Shown: positions 34,507-42,193 of the stretch, in pieces | Numbering within the stretch: position 1 is the first letter of the stretch | Layout of the letters: every line of letters starts with the position of its first letter | Assembly: GCF_900094585.1 (NCBI RefSeq) | Contig: NZ_FMAG01000009.1 | Coordinates: 1 to 64,000 of the forward strand | Direction of reading: 5' to 3' | Origin: Martinezella multihospitum | GTDB taxonomy: Bacteria > Pseudomonadota > Alphaproteobacteria > Rhizobiales > Rhizobiaceae | Length of the DNA stretch: 64,000 nucleotides | The notes under the pieces: model-generated | What the model was told of the DNA's origin: nothing | Database searches by the model: none | The model's input: the letters and a program-made list of their open reading frames with translations, nothing else | Translations under genes and position numbers: made by a program

Positions 34507-35166
34507 ATGCAAGTCGGCAATGCCAGATATCTGAAGCCGGGCGATCTGCCCGAATCGGTCGTCGTCTTTCCCCTGTCCGGTGCGCTGCTGCTGCCCGGCG
34601 CACAGCTTCCGCTCAATATCTTCGAGCCGCGCTATCTTGCCATGTTCGATGCGGCCATTGCCGGAAATCGTTTGATCGGCATGGTGCAGCCAGCGCTCGG
34701 AGAGCCGGCGGAGTCGTCCAATCTGACGCATGTCGGCTGCCTCGGGCGCATCACCTCCATCGCCGAAACCGGCGACGGGCGCTATATCGCCGCGTTGACG
34801 GGCATATGCCGTTTCCGGCTGATGGATGAAATCACTGCCCACCAGCCCTATCGCACCTTCCGCATCACGCCCTTCATCTCCGACCTGAAATCCCACCACG
34901 AGGAAGGAACGGTCGATCGCCCGGCATTGCTTTCGGCTTTCCGTAGTTATCTGGAGGCCAACAAGCTGGAGGCGGATTGGGAAAGTGTCGAGCGCGCGGA
35001 CAATATGATGCTGGTCAATTCGTTGTCGATGATGGCGCCCTTCGATCCGGCCGAAAAACAGGCCCTTCTCGAAGCGCCCGACCTGAAGACCCGGGCGGAA
35101 ACCTTCATCGCCATCGTCAAGATCGTGCTCGCCGGCTCCGGCGACACCGATTCGCTGCTGCAATAG
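34507..35166 (+). CDS. Lon N-terminal (LON/PUA-like) domain protein
   Basis: Protein of 219 residues consisting of the LON substrate-binding domain only, with no ATPase or protease part. Motifs include VVVFPLSGALLLPGAQLPLNIFEPRYLAMFDAA and LGRITSIAETGDGRY. Stand-alone LON-domain proteins have no settled function. The start MQVGNARYLKPGDLP is the form I expect from relatives; an ATG nine bases upstream (34498) or the frame to 34429 is possible. It is 10 bp ahead of the Trm112 gene and probably cotranscribed. Confidence 0.85.
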   Translation: MQVGNARYLKPGDLPESVVVFPLSGALLLPGAQLPLNIFEPRYLAMFDAAIAGNRLIGMVQPALGEPAESSNLTHVGCLGRITSIAETGDGRYIAALTGICRFRLMDEITAHQPYRTFRITPFISDLKSHHEEGTVDRPALLSAFRSYLEANKLEADWESVERADNMMLVNSLSMMAPFDPAEKQALLEAPDLKTRAETFIAIVKIVLAGSGDTDSLLQ

Positions 35167-35176
35167 GAATTTTCTG

Positions 35177-35365
35177 ATGGATGTCACGGTCAGCAAGGTG
35201 GACCCGAAACTGCTCGACCTGCTGGTCTGCCCGCTGACCAAGGGGCGGTTGAGCTACGACCGGGAAAAGAACGAGTTGATCTCGGAAAAGGCACGCCTTG
35301 CCTATCCGATCCGCGACGGCATTCCGATCATGCTTATCTCGGAAGCGCGCCGCATCGAGGACTGA
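35177..35365 (+). CDS. Trm112/UPF0434-family small protein
   Basis: Protein of 62 residues of the Trm112p-like family, with KLLDLLVCPLTKGRLSYD and LAYPIRDGIPIMLISEAR. In other organisms Trm112 proteins partner methyltransferases. Of the zinc-site cysteines only one (Cys18) is kept, so it probably does not bind zinc. Second gene of the pair with the LON-domain protein. Confidence 0.88.
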   Translation: MDVTVSKVDPKLLDLLVCPLTKGRLSYDREKNELISEKARLAYPIRDGIPIMLISEARRIED

Positions 35366-35379
35366 GGCTTTTTTCGGTT

Positions 35380-36624
35380 CTATCGCAATGCGTGCCTCAT
35401 TCGCCGATGCAGCAGGAAGAGGCCGAGAAGCGCAAAAAAGGCAAAGATCGAGATCGCAAGGGCCAGCCATAGGGCGGCATGCGGACCCGCAGACGTCATG
35501 ATGGCAGTGAATACCGGCGGTGCTGCCGCAAAGGAAAGATTGAGCGGCACGCCCAGCCGCGCGGATGCACGGGCATAGGTGCCGGCCGGGAAAATCTGCA
35601 ATGGCAGCGTGGCGCGGGTGACGGCAGTGATGCCGCTCGCCATACCGTAGAGTGTGGTGAAAAGCATGGCGCCGGCGAAATTGCTGGTCAACAGAAGAAC
35701 GATGAAGCTCAGCGGAAACAAGGCAGCGGCCGCAAGGCCGGTGACGAAGCCCGACCAGCGCCGACCGCCGAGGAAATCGACCATGCGTCCTGCCCATTGG
35801 GCGACACCAATGAAGGCCGCCGCTGCCAGCGCGCTGGCGTGATCGAGACCTGCAGCCTCGAACAGGATGATGATGGTGAGGGCAAATCCCCATGTCACGA
35901 AGCCATTGGCGGCGAAGCTTAAAGCCAGCAAAGTGAAGCTCGGCCTGTCGATGGGACTAGGTTCGGCTGTCGCTGTCACGATCGATCGTTCCCTAGGGTG
36001 GCGGGCAAGCGCGATCCAATGCAGTGGCAGACAGACAAGCAGCATCAAGGCGGCATAGGTCAGGCTTGTCATGCGCCAGCCCCATTGCGCCTGGAGAAGC
36101 CCCGTAGTCGGCCAGACGATGGTCGATGTCAGCCCGCCAGCCAGAATCAATACCCCAAGTGCCTGATGTGTTTTCTCGCAGGCAACTTCGCTCACCGCGA
36201 TCTGCGCCGGCGTCGTCAGCATGCAGGCGCCGGCAAGGCCGAGAATGATCCACGACAGGACATAGGACACCGGACCGTTGGCCAGGCTCATCAGCAGCAG
36301 GCCGATTGCGCCCATAGCAGAGCCGAAAGCCATGATCGGCCGCGTGCCGTGGCGTTCGAAGATTGAGCTCAGCGGCCAGGACACCATCGCCATGACAACA
36401 AGCATGATCGTTGGCCCCGCCATGACCGTGGGCAGGCCGACGCCCAGCTCGCGAGCTATGGCAGGCCCAATCACCGCCGGCAGATAGAAGGTTGAGCCCC
36501 AGCCGATGAGCTGCGTGAGCGACAGCGCGGCAACGGCACGAGCTGTGGGCGAGCGGAACGGCATCCCGCCAATCGGCGCGGAAAGCGCGATCGGGTCGCG
36601 GTAGCGATGTCGAAGGGGAGGCAT
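35380..36624 (-). CDS. MFS transporter
   Basis: Major facilitator of 414 residues with 12 predicted helices. GSTFYLPAVIGPAIARELG lies in the first helix region, and a loop 2-3 segment FERHGTRPIMAFGSAMGAIG is in place of the usual GxxxDRxGRR. It is divergent from a GcvA-like LysR gene, so probably controlled by it. The ATG at 36624 is preceded by AAAGG; an internal ATG at 36564 is a possible start. Substrate unknown. Confidence 0.83.
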   Translation of the reverse strand: MPPLRHRYRDPIALSAPIGGMPFRSPTARAVAALSLTQLIGWGSTFYLPAVIGPAIARELGVGLPTVMAGPTIMLVVMAMVSWPLSSIFERHGTRPIMAFGSAMGAIGLLLMSLANGPVSYVLSWIILGLAGACMLTTPAQIAVSEVACEKTHQALGVLILAGGLTSTIVWPTTGLLQAQWGWRMTSLTYAALMLLVCLPLHWIALARHPRERSIVTATAEPSPIDRPSFTLLALSFAANGFVTWGFALTIIILFEAAGLDHASALAAAAFIGVAQWAGRMVDFLGGRRWSGFVTGLAAAALFPLSFIVLLLTSNFAGAMLFTTLYGMASGITAVTRATLPLQIFPAGTYARASARLGVPLNLSFAAAPPVFTAIMTSAGPHAALWLALAISIFAFFALLGLFLLHRRMRHALR

Positions 36625-36858
36625 CAGGGACCTTTATACGGGAGCGGATCTGTTTCCGGCGAAATGCCGAAGACAGGCAGGTTGGGCAGCGGACAAAGCG
36701 CAAAGAAAGTAATGCTGTTTTCCACGGGAGCCATGCTTTGGATTTGACATAACTTGGTTTAGCTTCACCATCGGTTCTAGGTGTTTTGCGCCTCTGCTTG
36801 TGCTGGATTTTCGTATGATGCTCAAACGAGGAATTTGAGGGGAGCTTGAGGAAAATTC

Positions 36859-37737
36859 ATGCAGGGAAGGCATCGTGTTTCTCTCAATGCCATCCGGGTG
36901 TTTGCGATCGTGGCGCGTACCGGAAGCCTGACGGGGGCCGGCGCTGAGCTTGGCGTGACCTCCGGTGCGGTGAGCCACCAGCTCAAAAAGCTCGAGGACG
37001 AGCTTGGGGTGAGCTTCTTCCGCCGAGGCAACAACACCGTCTCTCTTACCGAAGTGGGGCGACGCTTCTATCAGGAGGTGGCGCCGGCGATCGGGCTCAT
37101 CGAGCGTTCGGCCGAGGCTCTCTATCGCGACGAAAACGAAATCAGCGTCCACGCCACAACATCGCTCGCGCTGCGCTGGCTCATCCCGTCGCTGGATCGC
37201 TTTCGCGCTCTCTGCCCGCAGGTGCGTGTCCGGGTGGAAACGAGTTCCGCGCGCGGATTTCCGGCCGTTCCCGACTCCGATGTCAGCATTCGCCATTTCC
37301 GGATCGGGGAAGTCGCCGAGGGATGGGAATTCCTTGCGCGCGACCTGCGCCGTCCCGTCGTTTCTCCGGGCCTGCTGGCAAGAGACGTCGAGGATCGGGA
37401 GATTGCCGTTCCGCGCCTTCCAGCTCTGCAATGCTGCGTGGGCAACTGGGATTGGCAGCTTTGGTGCGAGGCGTTCCATTTTTCGCCGGCAGATCTTTCC
37501 TTCGGCCATGCCTTCGATACGGATGATGCCGCGCTTCATGCCTGCGTCGCCGGTCTCGGAGTGCTGCTTGCGCCGACCATCCTCACGGGCCGGGAAATGA
37601 AATCGGGTGCGCTGGTAAACCTGCCTGGTTACGAACCGGTCGAAACCGGCACGTATCGCTACCGGCGCCGTTCGGAATCGAGAGCGGTTCGGCAATTCTG
37701 CAGCTGGATGGATGCCGAGATGCGGAACCTCGAATAG
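36859..37737 (+). CDS. LysR-family regulator, GcvA-like
   Basis: Regulator of 292 residues. The helix-turn-helix is at about 8-65 (SLNAIRVFAIVARTGSLTGAGAELGVTSGAVSHQLKKLEDELG), followed by a co-inducer-binding domain with the GcvA-type short form. It is divergent from the MFS transporter across 234 bp and is likely to control that gene. The effector cannot be named. Confidence 0.88.
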   Translation: MQGRHRVSLNAIRVFAIVARTGSLTGAGAELGVTSGAVSHQLKKLEDELGVSFFRRGNNTVSLTEVGRRFYQEVAPAIGLIERSAEALYRDENEISVHATTSLALRWLIPSLDRFRALCPQVRVRVETSSARGFPAVPDSDVSIRHFRIGEVAEGWEFLARDLRRPVVSPGLLARDVEDREIAVPRLPALQCCVGNWDWQLWCEAFHFSPADLSFGHAFDTDDAALHACVAGLGVLLAPTILTGREMKSGALVNLPGYEPVETGTYRYRRRSESRAVRQFCSWMDAEMRNLE

Positions 37738-37778
37738 AGAGTTTCCTCTTCAGAGATTGGCGATTCGACCCCGGTCCC

Positions 37779-38993
37779 TCAGATCGCCTCGCCCGCAAGC
37801 AGCCGCGGATTGTGCTTTGCCGTGGTGCCGGCCGCCTGGCCGATGAAGAAGGATTTGAGGCTGGGCAGCCGGTCGACGATCCCGAGCCCAAAGTCGCGGG
37901 CGATGCGCAAGGGCGTGCTGTCGTTGGAAAACAGCCGGTTCAGCACGTCGGTCGTCACGCCCATGCGGAAGGTGTCGAAGCGGCGCCAGGTCTGGTAGCG
38001 TTCGAGCGTGTTGATCGAGCCGATGTCGAGGCCGAGGCGGTCGGCCTCGACGATGGTTTCGGCCAGCGCCGCCACATCCTTGAAGCCGAGATTGAGACCC
38101 TGGCCGGAGATCGGGTGAATGCCATGGGCGGCGTCGCCGGCAAGGGCAAAGCGCGGCGCAACGAAATCGCGGGCGATCGTCAGGCCGAGCGGGAAGGCGC
38201 GGCGTTCGCCGACGGTGGTGAGCGTCCCGAGCTTGTGGCCGAAGCGGCGCTCCAGTTCCTCTTCGAACAGGAGATCGTCGGAGGCGACCAGCCGCTCGGC
38301 GTCGGGGGTGCGCTCCGTCCAGACGAGCGAGGAGCGGTTGTTCTTCAAGGGCAGGATGGCGAAGGGGCCGGAGGGCAGGAAATGCTCCTCGGCGCAGCCG
38401 CCATGCGGCCGCTCGTGCTCGACTGTCACGACGATGCCGGACTGGCCGTAATCCCAGTTGACCGTCTTGATGCCGGCCATGTCGCGCAGTTTGGAGCGCA
38501 CGCCGTCACAGGCGACCAGAAGCCGCGTTTCCAACGTGCTGCCATCCGAAAGGGTGAGCGTGGTCTTATTGTCGTCGGTGACGAAATCCGTGGCGCTGAG
38601 GCCGTGCTTGATCGTAATGCCCAGGCGTTCGCAGGCGCCACGCAGAGCACCGACCATGGTGAGGTTCGGCACCATATGGGCGAAGGGCTGGCCTTCAGTC
38701 ACTTCGCCGTCGAAGGTGAGGAAGACGGGGCGGACGGGATCGCCGGTGCGCGAATCGGTGACGATCATGCGGGTGATCGGCTCGGCCTCCGGCGCGATCT
38801 CGTTCCAGACGCCGAGGACGTCAAGCATCTTCGAAGCCGCCGCGATGATCGCCGAGGCCCGCATGTCCTTCTTCCAGGCGGTTTCCGGCGCGGCCTCCAC
38901 GATCATGACGTCGAGGTGGGGTGCGGCCTGCTTGACTGCGACCGCTGTGGCAAGACCCACATATCCGCCACCCACTACCAGCATGTCCAACAT
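37779..38993 (-). CDS. UbiH/Coq6-family FAD monooxygenase
   Basis: Flavin monooxygenase of 404 residues. The Rossmann motif is VVGGGYVGLATAVAVKQ at about 5-21, with GVRSKLR in the middle and the UbiH signature GDAAHGIHPISGQGLNLGFKD near 285-305. These enzymes hydroxylate the ubiquinone ring. Rhizobia often have one or two enzymes that do several positions, so the exact position is uncertain. ATG at 38993 follows AGGGAAGCGCT. It is divergent from tesB with 83 bp between them. Confidence 0.85.
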   Translation of the reverse strand: MLDMLVVGGGYVGLATAVAVKQAAPHLDVMIVEAAPETAWKKDMRASAIIAAASKMLDVLGVWNEIAPEAEPITRMIVTDSRTGDPVRPVFLTFDGEVTEGQPFAHMVPNLTMVGALRGACERLGITIKHGLSATDFVTDDNKTTLTLSDGSTLETRLLVACDGVRSKLRDMAGIKTVNWDYGQSGIVVTVEHERPHGGCAEEHFLPSGPFAILPLKNNRSSLVWTERTPDAERLVASDDLLFEEELERRFGHKLGTLTTVGERRAFPLGLTIARDFVAPRFALAGDAAHGIHPISGQGLNLGFKDVAALAETIVEADRLGLDIGSINTLERYQTWRRFDTFRMGVTTDVLNRLFSNDSTPLRIARDFGLGIVDRLPSLKSFFIGQAAGTTAKHNPRLLAGEAI

Positions 38994-39076
38994 AGCGCTT
39001 CCCTGTGTCTTACTGTCACGTCCTGCTCTATATAGAGCATCCTGTTCGTGGTTCCTACCATTGGAGTTCAAGCAAA

Positions 39077-39961
39077 ATGTCGCGAGAGACCGAGAAGCTC
39101 ACCCCGATGGAAACCGTGCTGGCGACGCTCGATCTCGAGACGATCGAGATGAACCTGTTTCGTGGCAACAGCCCGCAGGTCGGCTGGCAGCGCGTCTTCG
39201 GCGGGCAGGTCATCGGCCAGGCATTGATGGCGGCGCAGCGAACCGTCAACAGTGATCGCTTCGCACACTCGCTGCACGCCTATTTCATGCTGCCCGGCGA
39301 TCCCTCGGTTCCGATCCTCTATCAGGTCGACCGCCTGCGCGATGGTTCCAGCTTCAATACGCGGCGGGTGCTTGCGGTTCAGCACGGCAAGGCGATCTTT
39401 GCGCTGACGGCCTCCTTCCAGGTCGATGAGCCCGGTTTCGATCATCAGGGCGATATGCCTGACGTGCCGATGCCGGAGGAGCTGATGGATGAGGAGCAGG
39501 TCAAGCAGCGCTATCTCGCCCATGCGCCCGAGAATGTGCGCCGCTATTGGGAACGCAAGCGGGCGATCGAGATCCGGCCCGTTTCGATCGAGAGCTATTT
39601 TTCGCGCGCGCAGCCGAGCCAGCGGCAGAACATCTGGGTCCGGGTGACGGGGCCGGTGCCGGACGACCGGCTCTATCAGAATGCCGTGCTCGCCTATCTC
39701 TCCGACATGACGCTGCTCGATGTTTCCTTGAATGCGCATGGCACGTCGGTTCTGGATCCGACCGTCCAGGTGGCGAGCCTCGACCACGCCATGTGGTTCC
39801 ATCGCCCGTTCAAGCTCGACGACTGGCTGCTCTACAGCCAGGAAAGCCCCAGCGCTTCCGGCGCGCGCGGATTTACGCGCGGCAGCCTGTTTACGCGATC
39901 CGGTGTCCTGATTGCGTCGGTGGCGCAGGAAGGCCTGATTCGTAAAAAGGCAAATGATTAA
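39077..39961 (+). CDS. tesB: Acyl-CoA thioesterase II
   Basis: Double hot-dog thioesterase of 294 residues that hydrolyses medium- and long-chain acyl-CoA. Family motifs are FRGNSPQVGWQRVFGGQVIGQALMAA, HSLHAYFMLPGD and the C-terminal LDHAMWFHRPFKLDDWLLY. The start ATG at 39077 follows TTGGAG with 10-base spacing. Upstream of the glnK promoter and probably monocistronic. Confidence 0.92.
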   Translation: MSRETEKLTPMETVLATLDLETIEMNLFRGNSPQVGWQRVFGGQVIGQALMAAQRTVNSDRFAHSLHAYFMLPGDPSVPILYQVDRLRDGSSFNTRRVLAVQHGKAIFALTASFQVDEPGFDHQGDMPDVPMPEELMDEEQVKQRYLAHAPENVRRYWERKRAIEIRPVSIESYFSRAQPSQRQNIWVRVTGPVPDDRLYQNAVLAYLSDMTLLDVSLNAHGTSVLDPTVQVASLDHAMWFHRPFKLDDWLLYSQESPSASGARGFTRGSLFTRSGVLIASVAQEGLIRKKAND

Positions 39962-40084
39962 ATAAGCGGCAAACTTATAAATTTGCACTTTATTTGTGCG
40001 GCTCTCGCGACGAGAAATGCCGCTTTATTGGGTCTGTGCAATAAATCTGTTTTATTTCAACACGTTATAAATGTGTCACGAATC

Positions 40085-40100
40085 TGGCACGTCCTTTGAA
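40085..40100 (+). promoter_or_regulatory. Sigma-54 (-24/-12) promoter of glnK-amtB
   Basis: TGGCACGTCCTTTGAA matches the RpoN consensus TGGCACG-N4-TTGCA with one mismatch in the -12 element. It lies about 87 bp before the glnK start. NtrC-dependent activation under nitrogen limitation is the known mode for this operon in rhizobia. Confidence 0.75.
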
Positions 40101-40186
40101 TGTGTATGGCCAGTCGCTGCAGAAACACTCGTCGGCGGCAAGGAGAGTCGGCTCCGTGCCGAGGCTAACAAAGGATGGGAAACCAG

Positions 40187-40525
40187 ATGAAAATTGTGAT
40201 GGCCATTATCAAGCCGTTCAAGCTCGATGAGGTCCGTGAGGCCCTCACGGCTGTCGGCATCCAGGGCCTGACTGTGACCGAAGTGAAGGGTTACGGGCGC
40301 CAGAAGGGGCATACCGAGATCTATCGCGGCACCGAATATGCCGTCAGCTTCCTGCCGAAGCTGAAGATCGAGGTCGCAGTCGCATCCGAAACCGTCGACA
40401 AGGCCGTCGAGGCCATCGCGTCGGCCGCCAAGACCGGCCAGATCGGCGACGGCAAGATCTTTGTCTATTCGATTGACCATGCCGTGCGCATCCGTACGGG
40501 CGAAACCGATTCAGAAGCTCTGTAA
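40187..40525 (+). CDS. glnK: Nitrogen regulatory PII protein GlnK
   Basis: PII signal protein of 112 residues (MKIVMAIIKPFKLDEVREAL). The T-loop contains Tyr51, the uridylylation site, in TEIYRGTEYAV. The C-terminal GDGKIFVYSIDHAVRIRTGE forms the ATP/ADP-binding part. It binds and blocks AmtB according to 2-oxoglutarate and adenylate levels. It lies 27 bp before amtB. The ATG at 40187 gives the standard length, rather than 40175. Confidence 0.96.
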   Translation: MKIVMAIIKPFKLDEVREALTAVGIQGLTVTEVKGYGRQKGHTEIYRGTEYAVSFLPKLKIEVAVASETVDKAVEAIASAAKTGQIGDGKIFVYSIDHAVRIRTGETDSEAL

Positions 40526-40552
40526 GACACGGCTGATCAGGGAGTTATTTGC

Positions 40553-41920
40553 ATGTCATTTTCCAAGCTTTCCTCCGCCTTGACACGGGTGGGCGTGCTT
40601 TCCGCGGCCTTGCTTGCGCCGGCAATCGCCTTTGCGCAGGAGACCGCTCCGGCTGCCGCCGCTGCGACCGCCGCCGCCCCGGTTCCGGACAAGGGCGACA
40701 CCGCCTTCATGTTCATCTCCACCATTCTCGTGCTCTTCATGCTCGTGCCGGGTCTGGCGCTGTTCTATGGCGGTCTCGTCCGTGCGAAGAACATGCTCTC
40801 GGTCCTCATGCAGTGCACGATGATCGGTGCGGTCGTGATGATCCTCTGGGTTCTCTACGGCTATTCCTTCGCCTTCGGCGGCGGCTCCAGCCCCTATTGG
40901 GGCGGCACGGCCAAGATGTTCCTGTCGGGCGTTTCGACCTCGACGACGGCTGCGACCTTCTCCAAGGGCGTCGTCATTCCTGAATTCATCTTCATGCTGT
41001 TCCAGATGACCTTTGCCGCCATCACGCCGGCCCTGATCATCGGCGCCTTCGCCGAGCGCATCAAGTTCGGCGCAGCCGTGCTCTTCTGCGCGCTGTGGGC
41101 GACCTTCGTCTACTTCCCGATCGCTCACATGGTCTGGGATTCCAACGGCATGCTCTTCAAGATGGGCGCACTCGACTTCGCCGGCGGCACCGTCGTTCAC
41201 ATCAATGCCGGTATTGCCGGCTTCGTCGGCGCCATTCTCGTCGGCAAGCGCGTCGGTTTCGGCAAGGACATGATGGCTCCGCACTCCATGACGCTGACCA
41301 TGGTCGGCGCGTCGATGCTCTGGGTCGGCTGGTTCGGCTTCAATGCCGGTTCCAACCTCGAAGCTTCCGGCGGCGCGATGCTCGCAACCGTCAACACCTT
41401 CGTCGCAACCGCAGCCGCCATCATCTCCTGGTCGCTGGTCGAAACCTTCACCCGTGGCAAGGCCTCCATGCTCGGCGGCGCTTCGGGCATGGTTGCCGGT
41501 CTCGTTGCCATCACGCCTGCAGCCGGTATCGCCGGCCCGATGGGCGCGATCGTCATGGGCTTGATCGTCTCGCCGCTGTGCTACTTCTTCGTCTCGGTCG
41601 TGAAGAACAAGTTCGGCTACGACGATACGGCTGACGTCTTCGGCGTACACTGCATCGGCGGCATCTTCGGCGCCATCGCAACCGGCATCTTCGCCAGCGC
41701 CTCGCTCGGCGGTGTCGGCTATGCCGATGGCGTCACGATGGGCAGCCAGGTCGTCGTGCAGCTGACCGCCGTCGTCACGACAATCCTGTGGTGCGGTATC
41801 GGCTCCGCGATCCTCTACAAGGTCGTCGACGTCATCATCGGCCTGCGCGTCGCTCCGGAAGCCGAGCGCGAAGGTCTCGACCTCGCCTCGCACGGCGAAG
41901 CCGCCTACCACAATTCCTGA
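40553..41920 (+). CDS. amtB: Ammonium transporter AmtB
   Basis: Inner-membrane ammonium channel of 455 residues. A cleavable signal peptide (to about 29, PAIAFAQ), an Ala/Pro linker and eleven transmembrane helices follow. Signature stretches are FYGGLVRAKNMLSVL, FAAITPALIIGAFAERIKF, DFAGGTVVHINAGIAG (with a pore His) and DVFGVHCIGGIFGAIATGIF (second pore His). It is the second gene of the glnK-amtB operon, with a hairpin terminator immediately after. Confidence 0.96.
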   Translation: MSFSKLSSALTRVGVLSAALLAPAIAFAQETAPAAAAATAAAPVPDKGDTAFMFISTILVLFMLVPGLALFYGGLVRAKNMLSVLMQCTMIGAVVMILWVLYGYSFAFGGGSSPYWGGTAKMFLSGVSTSTTAATFSKGVVIPEFIFMLFQMTFAAITPALIIGAFAERIKFGAAVLFCALWATFVYFPIAHMVWDSNGMLFKMGALDFAGGTVVHINAGIAGFVGAILVGKRVGFGKDMMAPHSMTLTMVGASMLWVGWFGFNAGSNLEASGGAMLATVNTFVATAAAIISWSLVETFTRGKASMLGGASGMVAGLVAITPAAGIAGPMGAIVMGLIVSPLCYFFVSVVKNKFGYDDTADVFGVHCIGGIFGAIATGIFASASLGGVGYADGVTMGSQVVVQLTAVVTTILWCGIGSAILYKVVDVIIGLRVAPEAEREGLDLASHGEAAYHNS

Positions 41921-41929
41921 TCGGAGCTT

Positions 41930-41959
41930 GCGAAACCGGAGCAAACTCTCCGGTTTCGC
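41930..41959 (+). terminator. Hairpin after amtB
   Basis: A perfect 12-bp stem: GCGAAACCGGAG, six-base loop, CTCCGGTTTCGC. It starts 10 bp after the amtB stop and is followed by TTAAC, a weak T-tract. Confidence 0.6.
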
Positions 41960-42003
41960 TTAACATCCCGTCGCGTCCTATTTCATCGCAAATAGGCGCC
42001 CTT

Positions 42004-42030
42004 GGCCCGGACCTCGGTTCGGGCCCTTTT
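42004..42030 (+). terminator. Rho-independent terminator
   Basis: GGCCCGGACC, a short loop, GGTTCGGGCC and then CTTTTCG. With a T-run it looks like the main terminator of the glnK-amtB transcript upstream of ftsK. Confidence 0.6.
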
Positions 42031-42193
42031 CGTTTGTGCACAGCCATTTTTCTTCAGATGGCAGGCGATTCGAGGGGTTGGCGTGCATGGTTAACATGCC
42101 ATTAACCCTCCTCTGATTAGGTATGGCTAACCTGCCGGCGAGTGGGCATAGACCGATTCGTTTGCGCTTTGGACAGGAACGGGGCTGGATATC

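Noticed and set aside
40556..41944. Open frame of 462 codons opposite amtB
   Set aside because: Antisense to a clear ammonium transporter; composition is Asp/Glu/His-rich and unstructured.
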